From positions 2,061,926 through 2,125,925 of the forward strand of contig OX345651.1 of NCBI GenBank assembly GCA_947044365.1: 64,000 bases of DNA, read 5' to 3'. The notes beneath the pieces were generated by a model that saw only the letters and a program-made list of their open reading frames with translations, was not told the origin of the DNA and searched no databases. Source of the DNA: Petrosia ficiformis. Lineage: Eukaryota > Porifera > Demospongiae > Haplosclerida > Petrosiidae. Positions 61,876 to 64,000 of this stretch are shown here, piece by piece. The position numbers and the translations under genes were made by a program. Within the stretch, counting starts at the first letter, position 1, and the number at the start of each line of letters is the position of its first letter.

Positions 61876-63199
61876 TCAGTTAACATTTACTGCCCACTTA
61901 GGAAGTAGGGAATTAACTGGAATGTTCCTGGTAGAAGAATTTCCTACGCAACGTTTTTTTGTTTGACGTAGAGCTTGGTTAGACTTACAGTCCTTTGTGT
62001 ACTCATCAAGCCTGTTAAACATTGCATCAACTTTAGAAGATCTCAAAGGTAATGGATGAACAACAACCACCTCCTCCTCATCAACTGCACTTTCTTCACT
62101 ACTTATCAAATCCAATATCATGATCTTCTCCCACAGAACTTTGTCTCCTTCTTTAGAAAATTCCATTTTTTCTAAACTGGATTTCCTTTCGGTCAGCTTC
62201 TGCTGAATACAAAATAATTATAATTAACAATGTGTTGAATACATGTGTTGTTAGCGCTGAAACAAATATTTGTTTATCCAGACATTTGTTTGTGTTATCC
62301 AAATATTCGTTGAATTTTTGGCATAACCAGTTGTGTTTGCACATGCACAGAAACATTTATAGTACATGTCATAGGTGGAGTAATTGGTATAGTAGGTTCA
62401 GCGATAGCTAGTTGTACCACGTTTTAGACAAAAATCTCACACATGTAGTAGAGAAATGTGACTGAGACAATTATTTAATTAAATAAATGGTGTTGATTAA
62501 TAATAGATAGTTAAACACAAAGAACTGTATTTTATAGTATGGTGTGTTAAGATAAAGGTGGCATGGTTGAAAAGGTTCTCACGTTCAAAGAGCACTGATT
62601 AGCATGCAAATGCTCAATAAAGGTCATGCCATCTCATGTACTGGTACCCCATGTAGTTATTTACAGCAAAATGATGAGCTAATACTAAATGTCACTAGAA
62701 ACAATTTATGACAGTAAAAAAGCTAATATTCAAATGTTAGTTCACTATGATTAGCAAATATCAAAAAACTAGAAGCAGCATTGTTTCAGCCCTAGTGTGC
62801 TGTGTGCATGTGAAATAAGTATCTATGCATGAATATATGTATGTGTAGCAGTCTTTAATAGTGGTACCAATAATTAATTTAACATAATTATATACATGTA
62901 CAGTGCAAATATGCATGACACAGGTCCTGTACATGTGTAGGCATACACATAAAATGCTAACCCTAACAAGACATTCATGGTTTCGTTTCAGCTTCTGTTT
63001 TTGTGCTGCTATTCCACGGTGATGAATTGATTCTTCTTCACATTTACTGCGATAGAACCTGTATGCTGCATCTAAATTATAGAAGTAATGTATGATTGAA
63101 TTTTTTACACATATATGTTCTTACCACGAATGTGCTGTGTAGTAAACGTTTGATTCAAGCCTTTAACTTCTTTGATTAGCTTATCAAGTTTCACGACAT
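61876..63199 (-). CDS. Uncharacterised gene, last three exons
   Basis: Three minus-strand exons join in phase through GT-AG introns: 63125-63199 (VVKLDKLIKEVKGLNQTF...), 62968-63071 (AAYRFYRSKCEEESIHHRG...) and 61876-62202 (ending KWAVNVN, stop at 61876-61878). Introns are 53 and 765 bp. The last exon reads LWEKIMILDLISSEESAVDEE, then VVVVHPLPLRSSKVDAMFNR and a basic segment RQTKKR. The pattern SSEES-acidic-HPLPxRS-KV-F--LDE-(K/R-rich) resembles uncharacterised cnidarian and sponge proteins that I remember only loosely; no function is known to me. The exon start is ambiguous by three bases (TTCAGCAG, a NAGNAG acceptor). The first part of the gene is missing or unrecognised. Confidence 0.65.
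62203..62967 (-). other. Intron of the uncharacterised gene
   Basis: Bounded on the minus strand by GTTAGG (62962-62967) and TTCAG. It is A/T-rich, and I see no transposon ends or further exon in it. Confidence 0.5.
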
Positions 63200-63266
63200 C
63201 TGAAATTAAATCTATAGTATAATGTAAAAGTTATTATAATTTAGTTTAATAACTTGGTAAACTCAC

Positions 63267-63329
63267 CCACGCTCAATTTTCCAGCCTTCAAAATTGTCAT
63301 CTTCATCCTTTAGCTTGTTGTATACACAC
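63267..63329 (-). CDS. Possible upstream exon of the uncharacterised gene
   Basis: Between AAACTAG and the donor GTGAGT (63261-63266) one frame is open: CVYNKLKDEDDNFEGWKIER. Joined by these sites it leaves two bases, whereas the next exon needs one, so the phase does not fit. A weaker donor four bases upstream (GTGGGT) would restore phase. Either that donor is used or this exon belongs to another transcript or a decayed gene. Confidence 0.35.
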
Positions 63330-63399
63330 CTAGTTTCTTTCTACATACATGTACAAATTTTTATGAACCATAATTATATATTTAGCTCCAAAATTTCAT
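63330..63399. other. Short intergenic or intronic sequence
   Basis: A/T-rich. Nothing recognisable apart from being upstream of the possible exon on the minus strand. Confidence 0.4.
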
Positions 63400-63407
63400 A
63401 TTTCAAT

Positions 63408-63714
63408 TAGTGATGCACTGATAATCGGATCGGTAATTGATATCGATCATTATCGGCCATTATTTTTAGTATCAGTATCGGTTATTTATGGAAAATGTAA
63501 CTGATATTGTAAAAAGTGTACCAATAATGTTATTTCAGGTGATTAATGCATCATTAATTGCTTTTAGAATACTTATAAAATGCTCACTTTCATTGAAAGA
63601 ATAAGAATCGAGAAGGTAGATTTAATATCGGATCGGTATGGGTTATCGGTACATATCTAAAGTAATTATCGGTTTATCGGAATATCGGTAAAATCTCATA
63701 TCGGTGCACCACTA
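63408..63714. mobile_element. hAT-type MITE, 307 bp
   Basis: The left end TAGTGATGCACTGAT and the inverted right end TAGTGGTGCACCGAT form terminal inverted repeats. The 8-bp duplication ATTTCAAT is perfect on both sides (63400-63407 and 63715-63722). The interior is full of ATCGG/CCGAT motifs near both ends and has no gene. The TAGTG...GCAC ends with an 8-bp duplication are typical of hAT miniature elements. Confidence 0.9.
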
Positions 63715-63722
63715 ATTTCAAT

Positions 63723-63869
63723 ATGCTTGTGTCAGATTGTAATTTCACAAAACACAATTCATTGTTGTTTCTAAAACCAAGAAACTTCAAACCACAATTT
63801 TTTTTTTTAGTACACACAGAAATTATTATTGCTTACTCGGATTTGGCTTTTTTAAGTTTAGGACTGAAT
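63723..63869. other. Unassigned A/T-rich sequence
   Basis: No frame, element end or repeat recognised. Contains a T-run at 63790-63810. Confidence 0.4.
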
Positions 63870-64000
63870 GTACTAGTGTTGTTTTAGTTAACTATAACTA
63901 TAACTAAAACCCCTTTTAGTAAGGCATTTTGACTTTTGGTTAACTAAACTATAACTAAATTACAGGTCTATTGAAATAACTATAACTAACTGAAAGAAAA
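63870..64000. repeat. Repeat rich in AACTATAACTAA, cut by the window edge
   Basis: Contains GTTAACTATAACTATAACTA, GTTAACTAAACTATAACTAA and AACTATAACTAAC. Short repeats of this kind are common near the ends of DNA transposons, but the other end lies outside the window, so the class is open. Confidence 0.35.

Noticed and set aside
61709..61966. An 85-codon plus-strand frame opposite the last exon of the minus-strand gene
   Set aside because: It is antisense to a better-supported spliced gene and starts in A/T-rich sequence with an ATA/AAT-run coding Asn repeats.

Overview
The window is eukaryotic and almost entirely repetitive. Spliceosomal introns, TTAA-flanked piggyBac elements, a hAT-type miniature element and long tandem satellites point to an invertebrate animal, probably an early-branching one such as a sponge or cnidarian. 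The sequence alone does not settle the species. There is no sign of prokaryotic organisation, and nothing that I read as tRNA, CRISPR or virus.

Layout. Positions 1-41395 are one continuous 18-bp satellite (consensus close to GTCTCTACTGTCACAATA). It is arranged in blocks that change strand at least 14 times between 1 and 22.7 kb, then runs in one orientation (apart from one 36-bp inversion) to 41.4 kb. Long reading frames here are a by-product: the consensus has no stop codon in four of six frames. Positions 41396-43556 hold a second, unrelated tandem array (62-bp unit with longer hairpin-bearing variants). Positions 43590-61497 hold a third array, a 421-467 bp unit: eleven plus-strand copies followed by nine minus-strand copies, meeting head-to-head at about 53504. 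Each unit has a TATA-like box, a splice-donor-like motif, a set of nested hairpins and T-runs, so it may carry a small structured RNA gene.

Four transposons sit directly in the third array and a fifth is nested in one of them. Three are piggyBac-type with TTAA target duplications: a 984-bp deletion derivative, a 3.2-kb decayed copy on the minus strand, and a 4.25-kb near-complete copy with a three-exon transposase broken by one apparent frameshift. Two are about 1.15-kb non-autonomous elements with TA target duplications and long inverted ends. The three piggyBac families differ in terminal sequence, yet each has two GC-containing palindromes at its 5' end, the outer one centred exactly 23.5 nt inside the TTAA. 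This is the clearest new regularity in the window.

Positions 61498-64000 are single-copy-like. A minus-strand multi-exon gene of unknown function ends at 61876 (three exons that join in phase plus one uncertain upstream exon). Upstream of it lie a 307-bp hAT-type MITE with a perfect 8-bp target duplication and, at the window edge, part of another repeat.
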